Source of the DNA: Bacillota bacterium
Lineage (GTDB): Bacteria > Bacillota > Clostridia > Lachnospirales > Anaerotignaceae
DNA: 6,592 bases
NCBI GenBank assembly: GCA_023413275.1
Contig: JAEZPX010000265.1
Location: forward strand, 1 to 6,592
Direction: 5' to 3'
Both the position numbers and the translations under genes were made by a program. Below the pieces are notes generated by a model. It searched no databases and was not told the DNA's origin. It saw only the letters and a list, made by a program, of their open reading frames with translations. Positions 1-6,543 of the stretch are shown piece after piece (the stretch's first letter is position 1; each line of letters begins with the position of its first letter).

Positions 1-1556
1 TATCATCAATCACAGTAGGTTTTTTTGGAGCCAGAATAGCTGCATCTTTTTCTCGAAGAATAAGAAGCCTTCTGTTTACCAAAGTTGATTCTTTTTCCAT
101 GGAAGAAATGAATCGTTTCTCAACAGATAGTTTGATTACAAGGTCAACAAATGATATTACACAAGTACAGCAATTTATTACAATGGGATTGCAGTTGTTA
201 ATTAAAGCACCAATTATGGTGGTGTGGGCATTAGTAAAGATTTCGGGAAAAGGATTTGAATGGACAGTTGCAACCGGTGTGGCTGTTGGGGTTATGGCCA
301 TAGTGATTGCCTTATTAATGCTGTTTGTAATGCCCAAGTTCCGTAAAATGCAAGTACTTACAGATAATTTAAACCGGGTTACAAGAGAAAATCTCACAGG
401 ACTGCGTGTAGTGAGGGCATACAATGCAGAAGCTTATCAGGAAAAGAAGTTTGAGAGTGCAAACCAAGAGTTGACGTCTACACAATTGTTCACCAATCGA
501 GGTATGGCAGTTATGATGCCCATGATGACGGCACTAATGAGTGGGTTGTCGCTGGCAATTTATTGGATTGGAGCATATCTGATTAATGGAGCACAAGCAA
601 TGGATCGTCTAACGCTTTTTTCCAATATGGTTGTGTTTTCATCCTATGCAATGCAAGTAGTTATGTCATTTATGATGCTGGTAATGATATTTGTAATGCT
701 TCCAAGGGCTTCCGTGTCTGGAAAGCGTATTAATGAAGTGTTGGATACGGAAGCCACCATTTTGGATGGAGATAAATGTCAAGGAAAAGATGGCTTAGTT
801 GGTCAAGTGGAATTTAAAAATGTTAGCTTTAAATATCCGGGGGCTTCTGACTATGTTCTGGAAGATATCAATTTTACTGCAAAGAAGGGTGAGACGGTTG
901 CATTTATAGGATCCACTGGTAGTGGAAAAACTACGTTGGTAAGTTTGATTCCAAGATTTTATGAGGTTACAAGTGGCGAAGTTATTGTAGATGGAATAAA
1001 TGTAAAGGAATATAAGCAAGAAGAATTATATAACAAGATTGGATATGTTCCTCAAAAAGCAGTTATGTTCCGTGGCACCGTAAGTAGTAATGTAGGTTTT
1101 GGTGAGAATGGGAAACGAAAGCCAGAACAAAAAGAGATTGAGACCGCAATAAAAATTGCACAGGGAAGTGATTTTGTAGAAAAAATGGATCATCAATATG
1201 AAGCAGTGATTTCTCAAGGGGGATCCAATGTGTCAGGTGGACAAAAGCAACGATTGGCTATTGCACGGGCTGTCTGCCGAAAACCAGAAATGTATATTTT
1301 TGATGATAGCTTTTCTGCATTGGACTATAAGACTGACCGTATACTAAGGTCTGCGCTGAAAAAGGAAACGACCGGTGTAACAAATCTGATTGTTGGTCAA
1401 CGGATTGGCACAATTATGGATGCCGATCAAATTATTGTTCTGGATGAAGGAAAAATAGTTGGCAAGGGAACACATAAAGAACTTTTAAATACCTGTGCCG
1501 TATATAGAGAGATCGCTATGTCTCAGCTAAGCGAGGAGGAGCTATTACATGACTGA
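1..1556 (+). CDS. Heterodimeric ABC exporter, degenerate-site half (5' end missing)
   Basis: This is one half of a heterodimeric multidrug-type ABC exporter in the cytoplasmic membrane, which would couple ATP use to efflux. The frame is open from base 3, so the ATG at 99 is internal; 517 codons are visible and roughly 60-80 N-terminal residues are missing. Numbering from the codon at base 3, membrane segments lie near residues 62-110 and 165-235. The ATPase domain follows: Walker A GSTGSGKTT at 303-311, Q-loop Gln351, signature VSGGQ at 410-414. The Walker B strand ends YIFDD, so Asp435 (bases 1305-1307) replaces the catalytic Glu, and Gln466 (1398-1400) replaces the switch His. In BmrC- and TM287-type proteins these changes mark the subunit that supplies the Walker motifs of the non-hydrolysing site. 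It overlaps the next gene by 8 bases, so the two are probably co-translated. The substrate cannot be read from the sequence. Confidence 0.95.
   Translation, partial: SSITVGFFGARIAASFSRRIRSLLFTKVDSFSMEEMNRFSTDSLITRSTNDITQVQQFITMGLQLLIKAPIMVVWALVKISGKGFEWTVATGVAVGVMAIVIALLMLFVMPKFRKMQVLTDNLNRVTRENLTGLRVVRAYNAEAYQEKKFESANQELTSTQLFTNRGMAVMMPMMTALMSGLSLAIYWIGAYLINGAQAMDRLTLFSNMVVFSSYAMQVVMSFMMLVMIFVMLPRASVSGKRINEVLDTEATILDGDKCQGKDGLVGQVEFKNVSFKYPGASDYVLEDINFTAKKGETVAFIGSTGSGKTTLVSLIPRFYEVTSGEVIVDGINVKEYKQEELYNKIGYVPQKAVMFRGTVSSNVGFGENGKRKPEQKEIETAIKIAQGSDFVEKMDHQYEAVISQGGSNVSGGQKQRLAIARAVCRKPEMYIFDDSFSALDYKTDRILRSALKKETTGVTNLIVGQRIGTIMDADQIIVLDEGKIVGKGTHKELLNTCAVYREIAMSQLSEEELLHD
1534..1539 (+). 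promoter_or_regulatory. Ribosome binding site of the second ABC gene
   Basis: A perfect AGGAGG lies inside the end of the first ABC gene, 9 bases before the ATG at 1549. It fixes this start and explains how the second gene is translated although it overlaps the first by 8 bases. Confidence 0.85.
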
Positions 1557-3399
1557 AAAGAGAGTAAAGCAAAATAAGCAGGGTGGTTCCATGGGAATGG
1601 GTTCTATGGGGATGCCAGTGGAAAAATCAAGTGATTTTAATTCCACAATGGTAAGGTTATTAGAATACTGTAAGAGGTATTTGCCTTTTATAATATTGGC
1701 TTTGATTGCAGCTATAGCAGGAACTATACTGCAAATTGTTGGGCCTGACAAATTAAAAGAGCTGACAAATGAAATCATGAAGGGATTGCCGAACTTGGTT
1801 GAAGGAACAACGGTGATTGGAAGTATAAATATGGAAGCTATATCTAAAATTGCCTGGACCTTGGCACTGTTTTATGGCATTTCCTTTTTACTAAGTTATT
1901 TACAAAGTTTGATAATGGCTACAGTGACCCAGGTGATTTCTAAAAAAATGCGGTCAGATATATCGCAAAAAGTGAATCGTCTCCCTTTGAAGTATTTTGA
2001 TTCTACTAGCGTTGGCGATATATTAAGCCGAGTGACCAACGACGTGGATGCTATAGGACAGACTTTAAATCAAAGTGTTGGTACACTAATTACTTCTGCC
2101 ACTATGTTGCTTGGTTCCTTGGTTATGATGTTTTACAATAGCTGGATTTTAGCACTGACTGCAGTGGGTGCAAGCCTTTTAGGGTTCACCTTTATGATGA
2201 TAATTATGAAAGCTTCTCAGAAATACTTTAAAGAGCAGCAGGCAGAGTTAGGGAATATAAATGGCCATATTGAAGAAGTCTATACGGGGCATAATGTTGT
2301 AAAAGTTTACAATGGAAGCAAAGAAGCCAAAGAAGTATTCGAGAGAAGTAATAGTAAATTATATACGAGTGCTTGGAAATCTCAATTTTTATCTGGGCTT
2401 ATGATGCCACTTATGAGCTTTGTAGGCAACTTTGGATATGTGGCAGTATGTGTTGTTGGTGCAGCACTTGCTATGGATGGCAAAATAACATTTGGTGTTA
2501 TAGTAGCGTTTATGATGTATATTAGGTTATTTACCCAGCCTCTTTCCCAGATTGCCCAGGCAATGAACAATTTGCAAAGAACAGCCGCAGCCAGCGAGCG
2601 TGTTTTTGAATTTTTAGATGAAGAAGAATTGGTAAATGAAGTAGATAAACAAAATAATCTCAAGAATGTTAAAGGAGAAGTGTTATTTAACAATGTGAAG
2701 TTTGGATATACATCAGATAAACCAATCATTCACAATTTCTCGGCAAAAATTAAGGCTGGGCAGAAGGTAGCCATAGTAGGTCCAACTGGAGCTGGCAAAA
2801 CAACAATCGTAAATCTAATTATGAGATTTTATGAGTTGGATGGAGGAGAAATAATGATTGATGGAGTTCCAATTCATGAAGTTCCAAGAGAAGATGTGCA
2901 TGCGCAGTTTAGTATGGTATTACAGGATACCTGGCTTTTTGAAGGAACGATACGAGATAACATAAAATACAGCAAGCAGGATGTTACGGAAGAAGAAATC
3001 ATCAAAGCTTGTAAAACTGTGGGACTACATCATTTTATTAAGACTTTACCAAACGGATATGATACGATATTGAATGATAAAGCTAGCCTATCGGAGGGGC
3101 AAAAGCAATTAATCACGATTGCAAGAGCCATGATACAAAATGCTCCGCTACTGATTCTGGATGAAGCCACAAGCTCTGTGGATACCCGTACGGAACGTAT
3201 GGTACAGTCCGCTATGGATCAGCTTACGGTTGGTAGAACCTCGTTTGTAATTGCCCATCGTTTATCAACGATAAAAAATGCGGACTTAATTTTGGTCATG
3301 AAAGATGGAAATATTATTGAGAGTGGAAATCATGAAGAATTGCTTGCAAAGAAAGGGTTTTATTCTGAACTTTATAGCAGTCAGTTTGAGGTAGCGTAA
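1549..3399 (+). CDS. Heterodimeric ABC exporter, catalytic half
   Basis: This 616-residue, full-length half-transporter is the partner of the preceding gene. A Met/Gly-rich leader (GGSMGMGSMGM, residues 12-22) precedes the membrane domain, with segments near 45-66, 103-127, 175-221 and 283-335. The coupling-helix region includes DSTSVGDILSRVTNDVDAIG (151-170). The ATPase domain has Walker A GPTGAGKTT (411-419), Q-loop Gln459, Walker B LLILDE with Asp538 and catalytic Glu539, D-loop SSVD (542-545) and switch His570, all intact. Its signature is LSEGQ (514-518), with Glu516 where Gly is usual. That altered signature faces the first protein's degenerate Walker motifs, while this protein's intact motifs face the first protein's normal signature. 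The pair therefore fits a BmrCD/LmrCD/TM287-288 type exporter with one hydrolytic site. Drugs, peptides or lipids are possible substrates; which one is not shown. A hairpin follows the stop codon by about 45 bases. Confidence 0.95.
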   Translation: MTEKRVKQNKQGGSMGMGSMGMPVEKSSDFNSTMVRLLEYCKRYLPFIILALIAAIAGTILQIVGPDKLKELTNEIMKGLPNLVEGTTVIGSINMEAISKIAWTLALFYGISFLLSYLQSLIMATVTQVISKKMRSDISQKVNRLPLKYFDSTSVGDILSRVTNDVDAIGQTLNQSVGTLITSATMLLGSLVMMFYNSWILALTAVGASLLGFTFMMIIMKASQKYFKEQQAELGNINGHIEEVYTGHNVVKVYNGSKEAKEVFERSNSKLYTSAWKSQFLSGLMMPLMSFVGNFGYVAVCVVGAALAMDGKITFGVIVAFMMYIRLFTQPLSQIAQAMNNLQRTAAASERVFEFLDEEELVNEVDKQNNLKNVKGEVLFNNVKFGYTSDKPIIHNFSAKIKAGQKVAIVGPTGAGKTTIVNLIMRFYELDGGEIMIDGVPIHEVPREDVHAQFSMVLQDTWLFEGTIRDNIKYSKQDVTEEEIIKACKTVGLHHFIKTLPNGYDTILNDKASLSEGQKQLITIARAMIQNAPLLILDEATSSVDTRTERMVQSAMDQLTVGRTSFVIAHRLSTIKNADLILVMKDGNIIESGNHEELLAKKGFYSELYSSQFEVA

Positions 3400-3442
3400 G
3401 GAAAAATTATGTATAAATAAAAAACTATAACGCAACGAGATA

Positions 3443-3490
3443 TATGCCATAACTACATTTATTACCACAGTAGTTATGGCATAATTTCTT
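3443..3490 (+). terminator. Hairpin after the ABC operon, probable terminator
   Basis: A perfect 14-bp inverted repeat pairs bases 3443-3456 (TATGCCATAACTAC) with 3470-3483 across a 13-base loop. Only a short broken T run (TTTCTT, 3485-3490) follows. The position 44 bases after the last ABC stop codon supports transcription termination. The weak T run and AT-rich stem leave an operator or an RNA-stabilising stem as alternatives. Confidence 0.6.
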
Positions 3491-3507
3491 GTATCCTGCA
3501 AAGTATG

Positions 3508-3612
3508 TCAATTGTTTTTTACGTATAAACGCGTAATCCTTTTGCACATCATCAAGAAAGCGTGGACTTCTTTTTCTGTCAATGGTTCTTCGATGATATC
3601 AGTTAAAAAAAG
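3508..3612 (-). pseudogene. Possible regulator C-terminal remnant (MarR-like tail?)
   Basis: On the minus strand the frame ending at TGA 3508-3510 reads LFLTDIIEEPLTEKEV, then HAFLMMCKRITRLYVKNN. This is an amphipathic, charged, helix-like sequence that looks like real protein. The pattern PLTEKEV-x-F with a final basic helix recalls the C-terminal dimer helix of MarR-type regulators, which often sit beside ABC exporter operons of this kind. Upstream the frame loses protein character and meets a stop at 3664-3666. The only Met codons are late (the MM pair), so no intact gene exists. Family assignment is a guess from a short motif, and chance coding is not excluded. Confidence 0.3.
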
Positions 3613-3614
3613 TA

Positions 3615-3627
3615 ACCTGTTACAGGT
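3615..3627. repeat. 13-bp perfect dyad, operator-like
   Basis: ACCTGT-T-ACAGGT is a perfect inverted repeat of 6-bp arms around one central base. Its size and symmetry suit a site for a dimeric DNA-binding protein. It lies about 173 bases before the methyltransferase start and just upstream, in minus-strand terms, of the possible regulator remnant. No regulator can be named from it. Confidence 0.35.
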
Positions 3628-3741
3628 GAGGCTGGATTGATAAAGCAGGAAAATTAGATTTTCTCAAATTGGTCAGGACAATGTTTTTAGGCGTTTTAGT
3701 GATATCTAGAAGAAAATAATAAATCTTAATAGATTTCTTTG

Positions 3742-3769
3742 TATAATCTTAACATTTGTATTTTATACT
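3742..3769 (+). promoter_or_regulatory. Promoter-like AT-rich region before the methyltransferase
   Basis: A perfect TATAAT lies at 3742-3747 and a TATACT at 3764-3769, both possible -10 boxes 31-58 bases before the gene. I see no convincing TTGACA-like box at 16-18 bases upstream of either; TTGTAT at 3739-3744 is 19 bases from the second. In DNA this AT-rich such boxes arise by chance, so the exact promoter is unresolved. Confidence 0.3.
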
Positions 3770-3785
3770 ACTTTTATATTTTAGT

Positions 3786-3792
3786 AGGGGGA
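3786..3792 (+). promoter_or_regulatory. Ribosome binding site of the methyltransferase gene
   Basis: AGGGGGA ends 7 bases before the ATG at 3800. It supports this start and is preceded by in-frame AT-rich non-coding sequence. Confidence 0.7.
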
Positions 3793-3799
3793 ATATTAA

Positions 3800-4357
3800 A
3801 TGGATGTTAGATATTTTATCAAACAATACGTAAAAAATCCTAGAACAGTAGGTGCTATTGCGCCAAGCTCAGAAAAATTGGCATACAAGATGGTTGAGGA
3901 CATTAACTTTATTAATGCTAGCTGTATTGTTGAATATGGTCCGGGAACAGGAGTTTTTACAGAAAAGATATTGAATAAGAAGAAAGATAGTACTATATTT
4001 ATAGCTATTGAATACAACACAGTTTTTTATAAATTATTAAAAGAAAGATTTAAACATGAAACAAACTTTATACTTATCAATGATTCAGCAGAGAATTTAA
4101 AAAAATATTTGAATAAGTATAGTATTGATAAGGTTGATTATGTAGTGTCAGGTCTTCCATTTGCAAGCTTACCTGACAATATGAGTAAAAAAATATTAGT
4201 CATAACGAAAGATATATTAAAAGCCAATGGTGAGTTTATAACTTTTCAGTATAGTTTATTTAAAATGAAGCTGTTTCGGATGTATTTTGAGAGAATTAAG
4301 AAGAAAAAGGTGTTTCTAAACTTGCCGCCAGCATATGTTCTAAAATGCAAAAGTTAA
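3800..4357 (+). CDS. SAM-dependent methyltransferase, PmtA/KsgA-like group
   Basis: This 185-residue class I SAM-dependent methyltransferase resembles the bacterial phospholipid N-methyltransferase (PmtA)-like proteins, which database searches also tie to the rRNA adenine dimethylase family. The N-terminus, YFIKQYVKNPRTVGAIAPSS (5-24), is typical of the PmtA-like group. Motif I, the SAM glycine loop, is EYGPGTG (45-51); the acidic residue after strand 2 is Glu71 in IAIEYN; INDSAE (93-98) suits the adenine-contact region; SGLPF (117-121) stands where KsgA has NLPY; NLPPAYVLKC (174-183) forms the C-terminal strand. No signal peptide or membrane helix is seen. It lacks the C-terminal helical domain of KsgA or Erm proteins, which makes an rRNA target less likely. 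A lipid head group such as phosphatidylethanolamine is the family-based guess; the substrate is not shown. It appears to be transcribed alone and is strongly AT-rich compared with the ABC genes. Confidence 0.85.
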   Translation: MDVRYFIKQYVKNPRTVGAIAPSSEKLAYKMVEDINFINASCIVEYGPGTGVFTEKILNKKKDSTIFIAIEYNTVFYKLLKERFKHETNFILINDSAENLKKYLNKYSIDKVDYVVSGLPFASLPDNMSKKILVITKDILKANGEFITFQYSLFKMKLFRMYFERIKKKKVFLNLPPAYVLKCKS

Positions 4358-4521
4358 TTATTTGTACAAGCCATTAGAATATAGGTAAGGTGTGTGAAAT
4401 CTTGTAATCAGGATAATGGCATTTTGTCTTTTGATTTCAAGGTTTTTCATTGCTATTTCCATCAAGATTTTTATCAACAGTTAGTTTCAGAATTGTATCA
4501 TTTTTATGGCTCAATTTAGTT

Positions 4522-4550
4522 TTGTGAAGAATATGCCTTTGGCTTAATAT
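4522..4550 (+). promoter_or_regulatory. Candidate promoter of the two-component pair
   Basis: TTGTGA (4522-4527) and TAATAT (4545-4550) are separated by 17 bases, each matching 4 of 6 consensus bases for the main sigma factor. They lie about 80 bases before the regulator start. This is only a best match by eye in AT-rich sequence. Confidence 0.3.
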
Positions 4551-4616
4551 GAGGTTTCATAAGTTTGTTTCCATATTGCCAAATTACAGGTTGGGGATGA
4601 TTAGGCTTTTTCTCAG

Positions 4617-4624
4617 AAAGGAAG
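4617..4624 (+). promoter_or_regulatory. Ribosome binding site that decides a TTG start
   Basis: AAAGGAAG ends 6 bases before TTG at 4631. No ATG stands at a suitable distance in this frame, and the receiver domain begins at residue 4, so this site supports TTG as the start codon of the response regulator. Confidence 0.65.
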
Positions 4625-4630
4625 TATATT

Positions 4631-5314
4631 TTGGAAGCGAATATATTAGTTGTGGACGATGATAAGAGTATTAGGAATTTAATCAAAGTTTATCTTGAAA
4701 ATGAGGGATATAATGCTATGGAAGCTTCCAATGGGGCAGAAGCTTTAATTATGCTTAATGAGAATAAGTTTGATTTAGTTATTTTAGATGTGATGATGCC
4801 AATATTAGATGGCATAAGCACATGTATGAAAATCAGAGAAAGCTATATCATGCCTATAATATTTTTATCAGCAAAAGACGAGGAAATCCACAAGATTGAG
4901 GGGTTGACAGTGGGTGCTGATGATTATATTACGAAACCTTTTAGCTCTATGGAAGTTATAGCTAGAGTAAAGGCTCAACTTAGAAGATATAAAAAATTTA
5001 ATTTTGATTCACAAAATACCAGTAGTATTACAATAGACGATCTAACAATTGATTTTGATTCTCACGAAGTTATAGTGAGAGGTGATAAAATAAGGCTTAC
5101 TCCAAAGGAGTTTGATATTTTGGAGTGTTTAGCTAAAAACAGAGGAGTGGTTTTTTCAGTTCAGAGATTATATGAGACTATATGGAATGAGAACTTTGCA
5201 GTATCAGATACTTCTATTGTAGTTCATATAACTAATCTTAGACAAAAAATCGAATTAGATCCTAAGAATCCTAAGTTTGTGAAAACTGTTTGGGGAGTCG
5301 GATATAAATTATGA
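4631..5314 (+). CDS. OmpR/VanR-type response regulator, TTG start
   Basis: This 227-residue response regulator is the cytoplasmic transcription factor of a two-component system and is phosphorylated by the adjacent kinase. The receiver domain covers about residues 4-120: acidic pocket Asp9-Asp10, phospho-acceptor Asp53 in VILDVMMP (codon 4787-4789), switch Ser80 in FLSAKD and Lys102 in ITKPF. The winged-helix DNA-binding domain covers about 130-227, with RLTPKEFDILECLAKN, the recognition-helix region around DTSIVVHITNLRQKI, and the standard end VKTVWGVGYKL. Length and layout are normal for the OmpR/PhoB family, and the closest feel is to VanR-like regulators of Clostridia. The start is TTG, supported by AAAGGAAG upstream. 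Its stop overlaps the kinase start by 4 bases (ATGA at 5311-5314), which indicates coupled translation. The target genes are unknown; none follows in the operon, so it may act on itself or elsewhere. Confidence 0.95.
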   Translation: MEANILVVDDDKSIRNLIKVYLENEGYNAMEASNGAEALIMLNENKFDLVILDVMMPILDGISTCMKIRESYIMPIIFLSAKDEEIHKIEGLTVGADDYITKPFSSMEVIARVKAQLRRYKKFNFDSQNTSSITIDDLTIDFDSHEVIVRGDKIRLTPKEFDILECLAKNRGVVFSVQRLYETIWNENFAVSDTSIVVHITNLRQKIELDPKNPKFVKTVWGVGYKL

Positions 5315-6402
5315 GGAAAAGGATAATCAACAAAGTCGGAATAAAATTACTAATATTAATCCCAATTGATATTATTATAAGTTTTGTTGTTTTCGCATCT
5401 GTTACTAGTATGGTTAATCGAATCGTTGGTGACAATGTTGGGTTTTACCAGAAATATGGAGTTTTAATAGCGATTGGGAGTTTCATTTTAGAATTGGTGA
5501 TTTTTGTAGCGATTTTTTTGATTGCAATTAATAGAAGGATTAATTATTTAAAGTATATTAGTAATAGTGTCACAAATATAAACACACAGCAATATTTAAA
5601 CCCTATAGAGGTAAAAGGCAAGGACGAAATTTCTCAATTAGCTGAGGATATAAATACAATGTCAGAGAGACTAAAGGAAAATTATGAAAAAGAGAAAAAG
5701 CAAGAAGAAGCAAAAAATGAGTTGATTGTTGCTATTTCACATGATTTAAAAACACCGCTAACCTCTATCATTGGATATTTGGAGCTTCTTAATAATGGTA
5801 ATGAAAACCTTGAAAAAAACCAACAAGAGTTTTTGGAAATTGCTTATGAAAAAAGTAAAAATTTAAAAAAGTTAATTGATGAACTTTTTGAATATACTAA
5901 GCTTTCAAATAACTATATGAAATTGGATAAAGTTGCATTTAATGTAGCCATTTTAGTAAATCAAATTGTTGGGGAGTATGTTTTATTTTTATCTGAAAAG
6001 AATATAAAGGTTGAAATTGAATGTGATAAGAATGAACTGGTTTGTGAAATTGATGTACAAAAATTTATTAGAGTTATTGAGAATCTGTTGAAAAATGCTG
6101 AAAAATATAGTTATAGAAACTCAACATTTAAAATTATAATGGGAGAAGATGATGAAAATATTAAACTTTCTTTCATGAATGAGGGTCATAATATTAGTCA
6201 AGATGAATTGTTGAAAATATTTGATGAAATGTATAGAATCGATAAATCTAGAAATGCTGAACAAGAGGGTTCTGGACTAGGTCTTCCTATTTCTAAGAAA
6301 ATTATTCAACTTCATGGGGGAAAGATATGGGCGGAATGCGATGAAAATAAAATATGTTTTAACATTGAATTACCCAAGGTAAGGGATAAGCTCAACTTAT
6401 AA
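5311..6402 (+). CDS. VanS-like membrane sensor histidine kinase
   Basis: This 363-residue sensor kinase pairs with the regulator just upstream. It has two membrane helices (about 10-35 and 51-73) with only about 15 residues between them, so little of it faces outside and it may sense signals in or at the membrane. A HAMP linker (about 74-126) and a short charged coiled coil (KEKKQEEAKNE) lead to the dimerisation domain, with phospho-acceptor His144 in AISHDLKTPLTSIIGYLELL (codon 5740-5742); the HDLKT motif also suits phosphatase activity. The ATPase domain has N box ENLLKNAEKYS with Asn262, a G1 region NEGHNI (290-295) with Asn where many kinases have Asp, an F box IFDEMYRID and G2 box GSGLGL (320-325). 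The Asn variant is seen in VanS-type kinases. Name and ligand cannot be fixed: cell-wall antibiotic or peptide stress is a family-level guess, and no van resistance genes are present here. Confidence 0.93.
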   Translation: MRKRIINKVGIKLLILIPIDIIISFVVFASVTSMVNRIVGDNVGFYQKYGVLIAIGSFILELVIFVAIFLIAINRRINYLKYISNSVTNINTQQYLNPIEVKGKDEISQLAEDINTMSERLKENYEKEKKQEEAKNELIVAISHDLKTPLTSIIGYLELLNNGNENLEKNQQEFLEIAYEKSKNLKKLIDELFEYTKLSNNYMKLDKVAFNVAILVNQIVGEYVLFLSEKNIKVEIECDKNELVCEIDVQKFIRVIENLLKNAEKYSYRNSTFKIIMGEDDENIKLSFMNEGHNISQDELLKIFDEMYRIDKSRNAEQEGSGLGLPISKKIIQLHGGKIWAECDENKICFNIELPKVRDKLNL

Positions 6403-6498
6403 AAATTATGAATTTCTGAGATTTTTTTGTATTTCAGAGGTATTCAATAGAAACTTTTCATAATAAAATGCTAATATGATTAAAAGAATAAATATTGC

Positions 6499-6539
6499 AA
6501 GGAATACTAAAAAACAAGAGTTTTTAGTATTCCTTTTTT
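6499..6539 (+). terminator. Strong intrinsic terminator after the two-component operon
   Basis: A perfect 15-bp inverted repeat pairs 6499-6513 with 6521-6535 (AAGGAATACTAAAAA and its complement) around a 7-base loop ACAAGAG. A run of six T (6534-6539) follows directly. It lies about 97 bases after the kinase stop. It may also serve a convergent gene from the right, though the T run on the other strand is weak. Confidence 0.85.
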
Positions 6540-6543
6540 ATAT

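Larger units (their letters stand above)
3400..3799. other. Intergenic region between ABC operon and methyltransferase
   Basis: This 400-base gap has no intact gene. In order it holds the hairpin at 3443-3490, a minus-strand reading frame that looks like a decayed C-terminus (3508-3612), a 13-bp perfect dyad (3615-3627), a stretch at about 3640-3720 in which I see nothing, and AT-rich promoter-like sequence (3740-3780) leading to the ribosome site of the methyltransferase gene. Confidence 0.7.
4358..4630. other. Intergenic block with antisense reading-frame fragments
   Basis: No clear gene lies between the methyltransferase and the regulator. The minus strand carries three short, protein-like frames. 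One at 4516-4620 contains PNHPQPVIWQYGNKLMKPHI and stops at 4516-4518. One at 4437-4556 contains LKLTVDKNLDGNSNEKP. One at 4358-4462 runs 34 codons from an ATG, begins MEIAMKNLEIKRQNAIILIT, and stops directly beside the methyltransferase stop. They sit in different frames, as a frameshifted relic would, but none is recognised and chance is possible. The plus strand must also hold the promoter of the two-component pair. Confidence 0.4.

Noticed and set aside
795..1217. Two minus-strand frames of 63-74 codons inside the first ABC gene
   Set aside because: Their translations are low in protein character and are antisense to the conserved ATPase domain.
2382..2729. Minus-strand open frame of 115 codons inside the second ABC gene
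   Set aside because: It lies wholly antisense to a well-conserved coding sequence, has no ribosome site and no recognisable domain.
3796..4020. Minus-strand frame of 74 codons over the methyltransferase start
   Set aside because: It is a shadow of the methyltransferase motif I region, which matches its family clearly.
3800..4357. Erm-type rRNA methyltransferase (macrolide resistance) as identity
   Set aside because: The protein is about 60 residues shorter than Erm, lacks the C-terminal helical domain, and its N-terminus fits the PmtA-like group.
4395..4445. Weak inverted repeat TGAAATC / GATTTCA followed by T-rich sequence after the methyltransferase
   Set aside because: Only 7 bp of stem around a loop of about 30 bases; too weak to call a terminator.
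4552..4659. Plus-strand 36-codon frame from ATG overlapping the regulator start
   Set aside because: It runs into the conserved receiver domain in another frame and has no clear ribosome site of its own.
4631..6402. Glycopeptide resistance (van) operon
   Set aside because: Only VanR/VanS-like proteins are present; no ligase, dehydrogenase or dipeptidase gene follows, and a terminator closes the operon.
6412..6447. Imperfect GAAT-TCTGA repeat just after the kinase gene
   Set aside because: The arms are interrupted by bulges and the perfect hairpin at 6499-6535 is a far better terminator.
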